Source: a virus
Virus record (IMG/VR): IMGVR_UViG_3300021389_000095
Location: 1-31,230 of that record
DNA length: 31,230 nucleotides
Reading direction: 5' to 3' (one strand)
Shown here one piece after another: positions 1 to 5,768 of this stretch (position 1 is the stretch's first letter; the number at the start of each line of letters is the position of its first letter). The notes under the pieces were generated by a model. That model saw only the letters and a program-made list of their open reading frames with translations. It was not told the origin of the DNA and did not search any database. A program made the position numbers and the translations under genes.

Positions 1-226
1 GTTAATTCATGAGGATAATGAGTTGCTCATCAAGGGGAAAAAAGAACGAAAATTGAGTGAGAGTGAAAGATTCTCGCATCAAGGTCTCAGTCTTAAATCT
101 TTTGAGCGTAAGTTTATGTTAAACACGGACTTAAAAGTTGACAATGTCGAACTAACAGATGGACTATTGACTATCGCGCTGTCTAAAACTCCGAACTCCA
201 ATCGTAAAGTATTGGATATTAAATGA
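1..226 (+). CDS. hsp20: Small heat-shock protein Hsp20 (alpha-crystallin domain), 5'-truncated by window edge
   Basis: The frame is open from base 2, with no start codon in the window, so this is the C-terminal part of a longer gene. Visible residues begin LIHEDNELLIKGKKERK and later include SFERKFML and LLTIALSK. These match the alpha-crystallin fold: the strand with an I.GK(K/R) turn, the R-F-LP-type strand and the G-LTI strand. Family knowledge: Hsp20 proteins are ATP-independent holdases that bind unfolding proteins. Homologues are well known in T4-like cyanophages and related marine phages. The final residues (KTPNSNRKVLDIK) sit where an I-x-I-type tail is usual. The stop overlaps the next ATG by four bases. 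A TTG at 23 could be read as a start but would cut the conserved domain. Identity is fairly certain; the N-terminus is unknown. Confidence 0.85.
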   Translation, partial: LIHEDNELLIKGKKERKLSESERFSHQGLSLKSFERKFMLNTDLKVDNVELTDGLLTIALSKTPNSNRKVLDIK

Positions 227-351
227 AAACAATAATAAATAGTTTTAGACAAGTAGAGAAATATGAGGATGTATCAGACGCAATCACAATGATTGGGTTA
301 ATTGGTATATTTGGATTGGCTATCGTAGCCAGTGCAGCTCCTCTATTTTAG
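223..351 (+). CDS. Small single-pass membrane protein (42 aa)
   Basis: An ATG overlaps the hsp20 stop (ATGA) and opens 42 codons. A polar N-terminal half (MKTIINSFRQVEKYEDVSDA) is followed by a hydrophobic stretch of about 20 residues rich in G, I, L, A and V (roughly residues 21-41), ending APLF. This looks like one transmembrane helix with a cytoplasmic N-terminus. No family is recognised. The translational coupling to hsp20 supports a real gene; function unknown. Confidence 0.55.
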   Translation: MKTIINSFRQVEKYEDVSDAITMIGLIGIFGLAIVASAAPLF

Positions 352-370
352 TACGAGTCAAGACCTAAGT

Positions 371-396
371 CGAGAGGGCAGGAAACTGCCCACTCG
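371..396 (+). promoter_or_regulatory. Stable GNRA-capped RNA hairpin in the leader of iscA
   Basis: GGGCAG (376-381), GAAA loop (382-385) and CTGCCC (386-391) form a perfect 6-bp stem capped by a GNRA tetraloop. The helix extends past an A-A mismatch by CGAG (371-374) with CTCG (393-396). CGAGT at 353-357 could pair with ACTCG (392-396) instead, giving a second possible fold. The 14 bases between the hairpin and the iscA ATG at 411 hold no clear Shine-Dalgarno. The following sequence is A/T-rich but has no clean T-run, so a terminator is less likely than a leader structure or RNA-processing/stability element. Confidence 0.6.
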
Positions 397-410
397 CATT
401 AATTTATTAT

Positions 411-722
411 ATGGTAATCGTAAGTGCAGACGCTTTAGAAAGACTAAAGCAAAAAATAAAAAATAGACAAGTTTGGGGACTACGACTTAGTATGAAACCG
501 AACGGATGTAATGGGTGGTCGTATGACTTGAGTTATTTGGAAGAACCAAATGCTTCAAGTGATGCGGTGTTCTATGGCATAATAGCTGTAGACCCAATGA
601 CATTTAGTTATGTCGATCAAATCAGTATTGATTGGACAGAAGATGGGTTAAATGAATATTTTGAAATCAGAAGCCCACAAGAAACAGCCCGTTGTGGTTG
701 TGGAGAAAGTTTTACATTATGA
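411..722 (+). CDS. iscA: A-type Fe-S cluster carrier protein (IscA/ErpA/HesB-like)
   Basis: A 103-aa protein of typical A-type carrier length. The three Cys ligands are visible: C33 in NGCNGWSY, and C95 and C97 in the C-terminal CGCGESF motif. The family (Fe-S biosynthesis domain) carries [2Fe-2S]/[4Fe-4S] clusters from the scaffold to apo-proteins in the cytoplasm. HesB/IscA-type genes are known auxiliary metabolic genes of marine phages. ATG 411 starts the conserved VIVSADA strand, and no strong ribosome-binding site precedes it; a hairpin lies just upstream. The stop overlaps the endolysin start (ATGA at 719-722). An IscU-like scaffold is encoded about 5 kb downstream, so the phage has two consecutive steps of cluster assembly. 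All ligands are intact. Confidence 0.88.
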   Translation: MVIVSADALERLKQKIKNRQVWGLRLSMKPNGCNGWSYDLSYLEEPNASSDAVFYGIIAVDPMTFSYVDQISIDWTEDGLNEYFEIRSPQETARCGCGESFTL

Positions 723-1162
723 AAATATCACAAGAGGGTATATCCCTTATCAAGAAATTTGAAGGTTGCGAATTAGAAGCATACCAAGACGCAGTAGGAA
801 TATGGACTATAGGTTATGGTCATATCAAAGGTGTCACAGAGGGAATGTCTATTACAAAACCTCAAGCAGAAGAAATGCTAGTACACGAACTAACAGAGTA
901 CGAACAGCATGTTCTTAATCAAGTAACCATCTCACTCGACCAGTGTATGTTCGATGCATTAGTATCATGGACATTCAATCTCGGTCCGACCAATTTAAGT
1001 AGCTCTACTCTTTTAAAAGTATTAAATAGTGGAGACTACGCAGGAGTCCCTGCCCAGATCAAACGCTGGAATAAAGCAGGCGGCAAAGTATTAGAAGGAT
1101 TAGTTCGTAGGAGAGAAGCAGAAGCTCTGCTTTTTGAAGGTAAGGACTGGTCTAACGTATAG
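719..1162 (+). CDS. Endolysin, GH24 T4-type lysozyme
   Basis: A 147-aa muramidase that cleaves the beta-1,4 bond between MurNAc and GlcNAc in peptidoglycan at the end of infection. The GH24 catalytic triad is visible: E15 in KKFEG, D24 in AYQDAVG and T30 in WTIGYGH, with spacing as in T4 lysozyme (E11, D20, T26). The C-terminal half has the usual SWTFNLG and GLVRRREAEALLF segments. There is no signal peptide or N-terminal anchor, so it should need a holin; a candidate lies at 3384-3761. The start is placed at the internal ATG 719, overlapping the iscA stop, because it begins directly at the conserved N-terminus. An upstream in-frame start at 692 would add nine residues inside iscA. Spanins follow downstream. 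Confidence 0.93.
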   Translation: MKISQEGISLIKKFEGCELEAYQDAVGIWTIGYGHIKGVTEGMSITKPQAEEMLVHELTEYEQHVLNQVTISLDQCMFDALVSWTFNLGPTNLSSSTLLKVLNSGDYAGVPAQIKRWNKAGGKVLEGLVRRREAEALLFEGKDWSNV

Positions 1163-1168
1163 GAAATT

Positions 1169-1459
1169 ATGGATATATTATTAGTATTAGCATTGATTTG
1201 GGGGTATAACAACCAACCAAAAGATGTAGATCCCGTAGCTCCTACAAGTACAACGTTCAACCAAGCAGCAGGTTTTGAGTGTCAAAGTAATTGTACTCCA
1301 GCAACTTCTACAACTGTAGATGCAGGAGATACAAGTACAACGACTACAGTAGCAGATATTATAGCTGAGTTAGAGGCAATGCCCGTAACTACAACTGTAA
1401 CTGCAACTACTACAAGCACAGGTACAGGAACATCAACGAGTACTTCAACAGGAACTTAA
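1169..1459 (+). CDS. Thr/Ser-rich low-complexity protein with hydrophobic N-terminus (96 aa)
   Basis: AGGAA precedes ATG 1169 by a few bases. Residues 1-13 are hydrophobic (MDILLVLALIWGY). Then come a short region with two cysteines (ECQSNC) and a long tail made almost only of T, S, G and V, with TTTT and STSTSTG runs. The composition is unlike its neighbours. The position between endolysin and spanins suggests a lysis or envelope role, but this is only context. It could be a secreted or membrane-tethered linker-like peptide. No family is recognised. Reading-frame integrity through a repetitive stretch and a usable ribosome-binding site support a real gene. Confidence 0.6.
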   Translation: MDILLVLALIWGYNNQPKDVDPVAPTSTTFNQAAGFECQSNCTPATSTTVDAGDTSTTTTVADIIAELEAMPVTTTVTATTTSTGTGTSTSTSTGT

Positions 1460-1467
1460 CGGAAAGA

Positions 1468-1704
1468 ATGGCAGTACCACTACTATTAGTGGTGCTTGCT
1501 TGTTTCTTTGTATATGACCATCAAAAGCATAAAACAGAGTTAGAGATAACTCGAAACATAGAATTAGCGAATTGGCAAAAGCTAAATCAACTAGAGAGTA
1601 CTATAAATGGACAAAATAAAAAAATTATTCGCAACAATGAAAAGGTGGTGGATTGCATTAAAAAGCAAGTTTATAACCCTATATACATTGACTGTGAGTT
1701 ATAA
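1468..1704 (+). CDS. Small membrane-anchored protein (78 aa)
   Basis: GGAAAG lies just before ATG 1468. The N-terminus (MAVPLLLVVLACFFVYD) is one transmembrane helix or signal anchor. It is followed by a charged, probably coiled-coil region (residues 18-60) and a tail with two cysteines. The 3' third overlaps the next gene in another frame (98 bp). The layout (N-terminal anchor plus helix in a lysis region) could suit an accessory spanin or lysis protein, but the better spanin pair is at 1855-2551. Function not known. Confidence 0.55.
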   Translation: MAVPLLLVVLACFFVYDHQKHKTELEITRNIELANWQKLNQLESTINGQNKKIIRNNEKVVDCIKKQVYNPIYIDCEL

Positions 1705-1855
1705 TCAGATTTGGGGCGATGCAGATGATGAAACTTTCATTGTTAAAAAGTTTATTATAACAAAGCCCAACCATTTAAAGTTCAGAACTGAAAGCGGTGA
1801 AGTCATAGAGATGCATGGAGCAGAAGGACTTAACTATAAAATAGAGGAAATGTAA
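1607..1855 (+). CDS. Conserved phage hypothetical protein (82 aa)
   Basis: The start ATG lies inside the previous gene, preceded by AGAGAG. A basic, aromatic N-terminus (MDKIKKLFATMKRWW) leads to a region that looks like a small beta-rich domain: VSYNQIWGDADDETF, KFIITKPNHLKFR and MHGAEGLNYKIEE. The second half resembles small hypotheticals of marine phages by memory, which supports translation of this frame over its start overlap. The stop overlaps the next start as TAATG, suggesting translational coupling with the i-spanin. Function unknown. Confidence 0.65.
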   Translation: MDKIKKLFATMKRWWIALKSKFITLYTLTVSYNQIWGDADDETFIVKKFIITKPNHLKFRTESGEVIEMHGAEGLNYKIEEM

Positions 1856-2250
1856 TGAATCAATTCTTTTTAGCTTTATTATTAGTATTAAGTGGGATAT
1901 GTTATTGGCTTTGGAATGAGAATAAAATTCTTGTAGCAAACAACGCCGCACTTGAGGGAGCAGTAGCTACCCAAGAAGAAACAATCGCCACTATGCAAAA
2001 TGATTTTAGCTTACAAACAGAACAGTTGCAAGCAATGACAGTTAAAAGTCAAGCAGCACAACGTGAATTAAATAGATATACACAGTTTATTCAAAATTAT
2101 GAATTAACTGCAAAAATCTTAGCAGACCCAGTAGAACTGGAGAGGAAAATAAATAATGGAACAAAACACGCATTTGAAGACATTGAGAAACTTAGCGATA
2201 CCGTTGACAGTCTTGATGATGGGCTCCAGTTGCAGCCTTCTTCCAACTAA
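1855..2250 (+). CDS. Rz-like i-spanin (inner-membrane spanin subunit)
   Basis: A 131-aa protein with one N-terminal transmembrane segment (residues 4-20, FFLALLLVLSGICYWLW). A long, glutamine- and glutamate-rich periplasmic coiled coil follows (about 28-85: EETIATMQNDF, LQTEQLQAM, RELNRY). This is the classic type II topology of Rz. Its 3' end overlaps a second gene in another frame that encodes a lipoprotein, as in lambda Rz/Rz1. Family role: the i-spanin binds the o-spanin across the periplasm, and the complex fuses inner and outer membranes after peptidoglycan is cut. The call rests on architecture, not sequence identity. Confidence 0.75.
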   Translation: MNQFFLALLLVLSGICYWLWNENKILVANNAALEGAVATQEETIATMQNDFSLQTEQLQAMTVKSQAAQRELNRYTQFIQNYELTAKILADPVELERKINNGTKHAFEDIEKLSDTVDSLDDGLQLQPSSN

Positions 2251-2551
2251 AGTAGTAGAAGTAAGTGCAAAACCTATAGAACGAAAAATCGTTCAACCTG
2301 TTATGCCAAGAGAGATCGATTTAAAGAATCCTACTTGGATAGTAGTTACTCCAGACAACTGGGAAGATCAGCTTTCAAGAATAGAAAAACAAGAAGGTGA
2401 ATTAGTATTTTTAGCAATGACTATTCCTGATTATGAGTTGATGGCATATAATACACAAGAGTTAAAAAGATATATTACTGAATTAAAAGATGTAGTAGTA
2501 TATTATCGAAAAGTTACAACTGAGGATATCTCTGCCGATGGGAACAAGTGA
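2156..2551 (+). CDS. Rz1-like o-spanin (outer-membrane lipoprotein)
   Basis: Starts inside the i-spanin gene (95-bp overlap, different frame). The N-terminus is a lipoprotein signal: a basic n-region (KTLR), a hydrophobic core ([11 protein letters not shown]) and a lipobox-like GSSC with Cys26 as the lipidation site. Gly at -3 is not the favoured residue. A proline-containing mature region ([18 protein letters not shown]) follows, then an acidic/helical C-terminus. Role by family: the outer-membrane half of the spanin complex. At 131 aa it is longer than lambda Rz1. The next gene (acyl carrier protein) starts 14 bases before its stop. No signal-peptide predictor was run. Confidence 0.7.
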   Translation: MEQNTHLKTLRNLAIPLTVLMMGSSCSLLPTKVVEVSAKPIERKIVQPVMPREIDLKNPTWIVVTPDNWEDQLSRIEKQEGELVFLAMTIPDYELMAYNTQELKRYITELKDVVVYYRKVTTEDISADGNK

Positions 2552-2771
2552 TAAAGTATTTAGCATAATTAAGTGCCATTTTAATGAGCCTGCTCTTAAT
2601 TTAAAAACACATTTAATAGATGACCTTGGAGCAGACAGTTTAGATATTGTTGAAGTTATAATGCAAGTCGAAGAAGAGTTTAAAATCGAAGTACCTGATG
2701 AAGATGCATCTGGTTTATCAACAATAGGAGACATTGTTTGGTATGTTAAAATCAATAGAAAAGCTACTTAA
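2538..2771 (+). CDS. acpP: Acyl carrier protein
   Basis: A 77-aa protein of normal ACP length. The phosphopantetheine site is clear: Ser34 in [14 protein letters not shown], followed by the acidic recognition helix ([18 protein letters not shown]) and the last helix beginning TIGDIV. In bacteria, holo-AcpS adds 4'-phosphopantetheine to this Ser, and the carrier then shuttles acyl chains for fatty acid and lipid A synthesis. The phage copy keeps the catalytic and partner-binding features, so it should be modifiable by the host enzyme. It lies between spanin and membrane-protein genes and overlaps both neighbours. No other fatty-acid gene is in the window. It may act as a decoy or as an acyl donor for phage-directed acylation; this is speculation. 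Confidence 0.85.
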   Translation: MGTSDKVFSIIKCHFNEPALNLKTHLIDDLGADSLDIVEVIMQVEEEFKIEVPDEDASGLSTIGDIVWYVKINRKAT

Positions 2772-2925
2772 ATGGTGGCATTCATATTTAGCTTACCGAG
2801 ATGCTATGAAAGGGGCAAGATATTTTGAAAAACACCCACACCTACAAGAAAGACTAGAAATAATAGAAGATTGGTGTGAAGAACTCGAAGTTAGATTAGA
2901 TCAACTTCAAGAAAATAAAAAATAA
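2743..2925 (+). CDS. Small helical hypothetical protein (60 aa)
   Basis: ATG 2743 is chosen because AGGAG at 2726-2730 sits about 12 bases upstream; a TTG at 2734 would be only three bases from it. The protein is amphipathic and charged: a basic/aromatic N-terminus ([20 protein letters not shown]), then acidic helices ([20 protein letters not shown]) likely to form a coiled coil. The first 29 bases overlap the ACP 3' end. Function unknown. Confidence 0.55.
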   Translation: MLKSIEKLLKWWHSYLAYRDAMKGARYFEKHPHLQERLEIIEDWCEELEVRLDQLQENKK

Positions 2926-3159
2926 ATGGTAGAATTTAACAAATTACAGAAACTACTTCAAAACTTTGTTGTTGAAGTAAGTTTTACAAGTTTAAAGTCT
3001 GGCAAGCAATACAGTATACCTTGTACACTAAGGGCTGATATTCTGCCAGCTGTAGTCAAACAGTCTGAATCAGATTCTATATTACTGTATCGACTAGATA
3101 CAAATAAATGGGAGGACTTACGTCTTTCCACTATAGATGGCTACAAAGATCCCTACTGA
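2926..3159 (+). CDS. SH3-like DUF2693-type phage protein (77 aa)
   Basis: Begins directly after the previous stop. The core pattern (VSFTSLKSGKQYSIPCTL, then ILLYRLDTNKWEDLRLSTI) matches my memory of DUF2693. That is a small SH3-like domain found in T4-like phages, with a FTKxDG-type strand, RxCTL strand and W-x-x-(F/L)R strand. Role in infection is not established. A second protein of rather similar build, small and beta-rich, is at 7188-7451. Family assignment is from motif memory only. Confidence 0.55.
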   Translation: MVEFNKLQKLLQNFVVEVSFTSLKSGKQYSIPCTLRADILPAVVKQSESDSILLYRLDTNKWEDLRLSTIDGYKDPY

Positions 3160-3194
3160 TTGGGAAAGCCTCATAAGAGGATTAGGAGAGAAGA

Positions 3195-3383
3195 ATGTTA
3201 GGATTCTTACAATGGGTAATCGGATGGATTCAAGTCATCCCATGGTTGGTCATGAGTGCTTCAATTATTGCAGCATGTACTGACACACCAAAAGACGACA
3301 AGATAGTTGGGAAAATGTACAAAGTTCTCGACTGGTTTGCAATCAATGTCGGTAAAGCTAAGCAAAGCGCAAAGGAGAGCTAA
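3195..3383 (+). CDS. Small membrane protein of a common phage family (62 aa)
   Basis: AGGAGAG precedes ATG 3195. A hydrophobic segment at residues 3-27 (LQWVIGWIQVIPWLVMSASI) leads to the motif CTDTPKDDKIVGKMYKVLDW and then FAINVGKAKQ. A TPTPKDD..(V/I)GK.Y..(L/I)D....NVGKAK pattern recurs in small phage proteins near lysis genes. It may be a holin-type or holin-associated protein; which of this and the next gene is the holin cannot be settled from sequence. Directly adjacent to the next ORF (stop then ATG). Confidence 0.65.
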   Translation: MLGFLQWVIGWIQVIPWLVMSASIIAACTDTPKDDKIVGKMYKVLDWFAINVGKAKQSAKES

Positions 3384-3761
3384 ATGGCAGACGAACGATT
3401 TTCAGGTGACATGAGTAGAAATGAGGTCGAGATTGACCTTAGTAAGTTCATGGAACTTGTACAAGAGAACTCTAATCTAAAAGCAAAAATAGTAGAGATG
3501 GAAGCCAACAGAGAGCCAGATAATCCTTGGCAGCGTTGGATTTTCTTATCAAACATGATTGATGCGTGGAGGATCTTTCCCCGAGCATTTCTTAGTGTAT
3601 ATATTTTCCTATTATACTATTGCACAATGTGGTTTATGGCATTACCAGAACCCACGATGGAACAGTCTGGTTTAATCAGTATTGTTGTTGGTGCAGGTGC
3701 AGCTTGGTTTGGTCTTTATGCTGGGACAGCAAAGGATAAAATTAACGGATCTGGAAAATAG
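3384..3761 (+). CDS. Putative holin (two transmembrane segments)
   Basis: A 125-aa protein with a cytoplasmic N-terminal 60 residues containing a short coiled coil (ELVQENSNLKAKIVEMEA). Two hydrophobic segments follow, at about 69-87 (FLSVYIFLLYYCTMWFMAL) and 96-114 (GLISIVVGAGAAWFGLYAG), and then a short charged tail. Class II-like holins have two membrane spans and sit with the endolysin and spanins, as here. The role would be timed formation of inner-membrane holes that release the signal-less endolysin. The Gly/Ala-rich second span is typical of phage holins. The call is by topology and context; a T4-type gp t domain is not present. Confidence 0.6.
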   Translation: MADERFSGDMSRNEVEIDLSKFMELVQENSNLKAKIVEMEANREPDNPWQRWIFLSNMIDAWRIFPRAFLSVYIFLLYYCTMWFMALPEPTMEQSGLISIVVGAGAAWFGLYAGTAKDKINGSGK

Positions 3762-3793
3762 TTCTTGACTTTATTTCATAATTTTAGTATAAT
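3755..3793 (+). promoter_or_regulatory. Promoter P1 (sigma-70-like, leaderless start)
   Basis: Upstream block AAAATAGTTC (3755-3764), -35 TTGACT (3765-3770), 17-bp spacer, -10 TATAAT (3788-3793) extended to TATAATAT. The predicted transcription start falls at about 3800-3801, on the ATG of the following 37-codon gene. The motif is shared with P2-P5. Confidence 0.88.
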
Positions 3794-3800
3794 ATACATT

Positions 3801-3914
3801 ATGAAAAAGTTTAAAGAAATCAAAAAAATCAAGCCAGAGAAAAAAGTCTGTCCGTACTGTAAGACTACAGAAAACGCAGACAAACTCTGTGGCGTATACA
3901 AATGTTGGAAGTAA
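3801..3914 (+). CDS. Leaderless small Cys-rich protein (37 aa)
   Basis: ATG 3801 lies seven bases past the -10 box of P1, so the mRNA would have no leader. The protein has a very basic N-terminus (MKKFKEIKKIKPEKK) followed by CPYC and two further cysteines (C30, C35), a plausible four-Cys zinc knuckle. It may bind nucleic acid or a host protein; no family is recognised. Being first behind a strong promoter suggests early, high expression. Confidence 0.6.
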   Translation: MKKFKEIKKIKPEKKVCPYCKTTENADKLCGVYKCWK

Positions 3915-3917
3915 GAT

Positions 3918-4514
3918 ATGAATTTATTTTATTTAGACGAGGATCTCGATAAGGCAGCACAGTATCATGTTGACAAGCATATTGTTAAGATGCCACTGGA
4001 AGCTGCCCAGATTCTTTGTACAACTATTTACATTGACAAATTTCTAGGGTATGTTCCTCGTGCGTTGAATGCAGAAGAACGAGAGGTTCTTAACAAGGTC
4101 AAAGCCGAAATTAAGCATCTGCCACTTGAGGAGCGACCCTTCCCCTACCTTCCAATGATGTACAATCATCCCTGCACAATCTGGGCAAGGGAGTCATTGG
4201 ATAACCATGAGTGGGTTCATTGTTATGCTAACGCATTGAACGATGAATACTACTATCGTTATGGAAAACTACACAAATCAGTAGAGCAAGTAGTAAACAA
4301 ACTACCTGATCCAGTACATCTTGAAAGAGTAGGCTTTACTAAGTTCGGACTGGCAATGCCAGAGGATCTTAGAGATTACGACAATCCGATACAAAGCTAT
4401 CGAGATTATTACCACTTAGACAAGGCAACCTTCGCAGCTTGGTCTCATCGAGACAAACCACATTGGTGGAACGAAGATTATGCCGATTACGAAAAAAGGA
4501 TAACTCGTGTATAA
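3918..4514 (+). CDS. Conserved marine-phage protein of unknown function (198 aa)
   Basis: Begins MNLFYLDEDLDKAAQYHVDK, followed by HIVKMPLEAAQIL. It later shows NHPCTIWARES, YYYRYGKLH, PFALAMP-like FGLAMPEDL and QSYRDYYHLDK. These blocks recur, by memory, in a widespread family of T4-like cyanophage and other phage proteins annotated only as hypothetical. Several conserved His, Asp, Arg and Tyr residues (HVDKHxxK, RYG, YRDYY) suggest an enzyme. It starts three bases after the previous stop and its stop overlaps the next gene's GTG. No catalytic assignment is made. Confidence 0.7.
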   Translation: MNLFYLDEDLDKAAQYHVDKHIVKMPLEAAQILCTTIYIDKFLGYVPRALNAEEREVLNKVKAEIKHLPLEERPFPYLPMMYNHPCTIWARESLDNHEWVHCYANALNDEYYYRYGKLHKSVEQVVNKLPDPVHLERVGFTKFGLAMPEDLRDYDNPIQSYRDYYHLDKATFAAWSHRDKPHWWNEDYADYEKRITRV

Positions 4515-4809
4515 ATTTAACGAAGATTTAATTTTAAGAAGATTACAGTACTATATAAATGGTACATATGATCAACACTATGCTCAAGCAAAGACTCAAA
4601 CTACAGAGATAGTATTTGAGAATGGGCATGGTGAGGGTTTCTGTATAGGAAACATTATAAAATATGCACAGCGTTTTGGAAAGAAAGACGGCAAAAATGA
4701 AAAAGATTTATATAAAGTTATTCACTATGCCATTATTTTACTAGGCGCAATGCATGAAGAAGAACTCAAAGAGGTAAACGACTATCATTTGGATTTAAAA
4801 AATGATTAA
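4507..4809 (+). CDS. DUF3310-like protein (100 aa)
   Basis: GTG start inside the previous gene (8-base overlap). The central block EGFCIGNIIKYAQRFGKKDG, followed by EKDLYKVIHYAIILL, matches the DUF3310 pattern (F..GN..KY..R...K.....DL.KA..Y). That pattern is common in phage proteins sometimes labelled nucleotide kinase-like. A beta/alpha N-terminal part (LILRRLQYYINGTYDQHY) precedes it. The biochemical role is not settled for the family. GTG is used because no ATG lies before the conserved block in this frame. Confidence 0.65.
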   Translation: MYKFNEDLILRRLQYYINGTYDQHYAQAKTQTTEIVFENGHGEGFCIGNIIKYAQRFGKKDGKNEKDLYKVIHYAIILLGAMHEEELKEVNDYHLDLKND

Positions 4810-4876
4810 TTGGGTATTCGGATGGATAAGTATTGACTATTTAATTCACAAAGGAGTGATAAAAGATGGCAGTTAG
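4802..4876 (+). CDS. Possible 24-aa hydrophobic peptide
   Basis: An ATG overlapping the end of the DUF3310 gene opens MINWVFGWISIDYLIHKGVI..., ending inside the start of the next gene. It fills the only gap between the two neighbours and is hydrophobic like other micro-ORFs here, but it is very short and has no clear ribosome-binding site. Marginal. Confidence 0.25.
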   Translation: MINWVFGWISIDYLIHKGVIKDGS

Positions 4877-5519
4877 AAAGAAAAGAGAGGAGAAACTCTC
4901 AGAAACAAACATTAATAAAGTAATAGAACTGCTTGCCGCAGAGAAACCTATTACTAAAAAAGAGGCGTGTGAGATATTGCATATTGCATACAATACTACT
5001 CGTCTTAGTAAAATTATTGCAGATCATCAAGAAACAATAGACCACCGACTTAGGAGAAAAGCACAGAATAAAGGTAAAGGAGTAACAGAGTTAGAGAAAA
5101 AATCAATAGTCAAGTACTATTTAGAAGGTTCTAATACATCTGACATTGCTAAGGCATTGTATCGCTCACCAGCTTTTATCAAAGCAGTAATCGAACGAAT
5201 GGGAGTACCACAAAAACTTCCTGACACTGATTACAAAGGCATTAAAAATGCTATGATACCAGAGCCTTGTGTAGCAGAGGAGTTTGAGGTAGGTGAAAGA
5301 GTGTGGTCAGCTCAAGGCAACTGTATTGCAGTTGTAAAACGAGAAATAACAAAGTCCCATAACTTTGATAAATATGGTAGCAAGTGCTATCTATTATGGG
5401 AAATCGAAATGGCAGAGTGTGAATCGCCCTACTTTGGATTTGTACGCAACGCAGGGCATAATGCTCCACGACTAGCGTATAACATTGGAAGTTTAAGACA
5501 CTTACAGGAATATTTATGA
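4866..5519 (+). CDS. HTH DNA-binding protein, putative phage regulator (217 aa)
   Basis: AAAGGAG stands upstream of ATG 4866. Two helix-turn-helix-like units are visible: residues about 27-50 (ITKKEACEILHIAYNTTRLS) and about 92-112 (SNTSDIAKALYRSPAFIKAV). A basic linker (RLRRKAQNKGKG) separates them. The C-terminal 80 residues (EEFEVGERVWSAQGNCIAVV, YLLWEIEMAE) look like a beta-barrel domain. Proteins with this order occur in marine T4-like phages as hypotheticals. A transcription-regulator or replication-accessory role is inferred from the HTH units. Its stop overlaps the next gene (ATGA). Confidence 0.65.
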   Translation: MAVRKKREEKLSETNINKVIELLAAEKPITKKEACEILHIAYNTTRLSKIIADHQETIDHRLRRKAQNKGKGVTELEKKSIVKYYLEGSNTSDIAKALYRSPAFIKAVIERMGVPQKLPDTDYKGIKNAMIPEPCVAEEFEVGERVWSAQGNCIAVVKREITKSHNFDKYGSKCYLLWEIEMAECESPYFGFVRNAGHNAPRLAYNIGSLRHLQEYL

Positions 5520-5767
5520 AATACTTTTTAGCTTTTTATATTGCAGGATGGCTTTTTTGCTTACTAAGATTATATTATCCTTCTATAAGATTTCTTCAGA
5601 AATTTGATAGTAGTAATATACTTGTAAGACAAAAAGTTCTTGGTTGGTTAGTTGCAAGTCTAGGATTTTTTATTGCAACTCCATTGACCTTGCCCGTAGC
5701 ATTATCAGACACGCTATCAAGAGAGTTCATAGTTGCATTTTGCGACAAAGCCTTAAAAGACATATAA
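5516..5767 (+). CDS. Small membrane protein, two spans (83 aa)
   Basis: ATGA overlap with the HTH gene. Hydrophobic segments at about residues 2-18 (KYFLAFYIAGWLFCLLRLY) and about 43-64 (LGWLVASLGFFIATPLTLPV) flank a basic loop (FLQKFDSSNILVRQK). Ends one base before the iscU ATG. Function unknown. Confidence 0.6.
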   Translation: MKYFLAFYIAGWLFCLLRLYYPSIRFLQKFDSSNILVRQKVLGWLVASLGFFIATPLTLPVALSDTLSREFIVAFCDKALKDI

Positions 5768-5768
5768 T

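Noticed and set aside
353-411. Hammerhead ribozyme or known riboswitch before iscA
   Set aside because: The hairpin has a GAAA loop, but the CUGAUGA core of hammerheads is absent, and no remembered riboswitch consensus (SAM, glutamine, preQ1) fits.
1036-1260. Minus-strand ORF opposite the endolysin end and Thr-rich gene
   Set aside because: No recognisable domain and no ribosome-binding site; it lies antisense to two supported genes.
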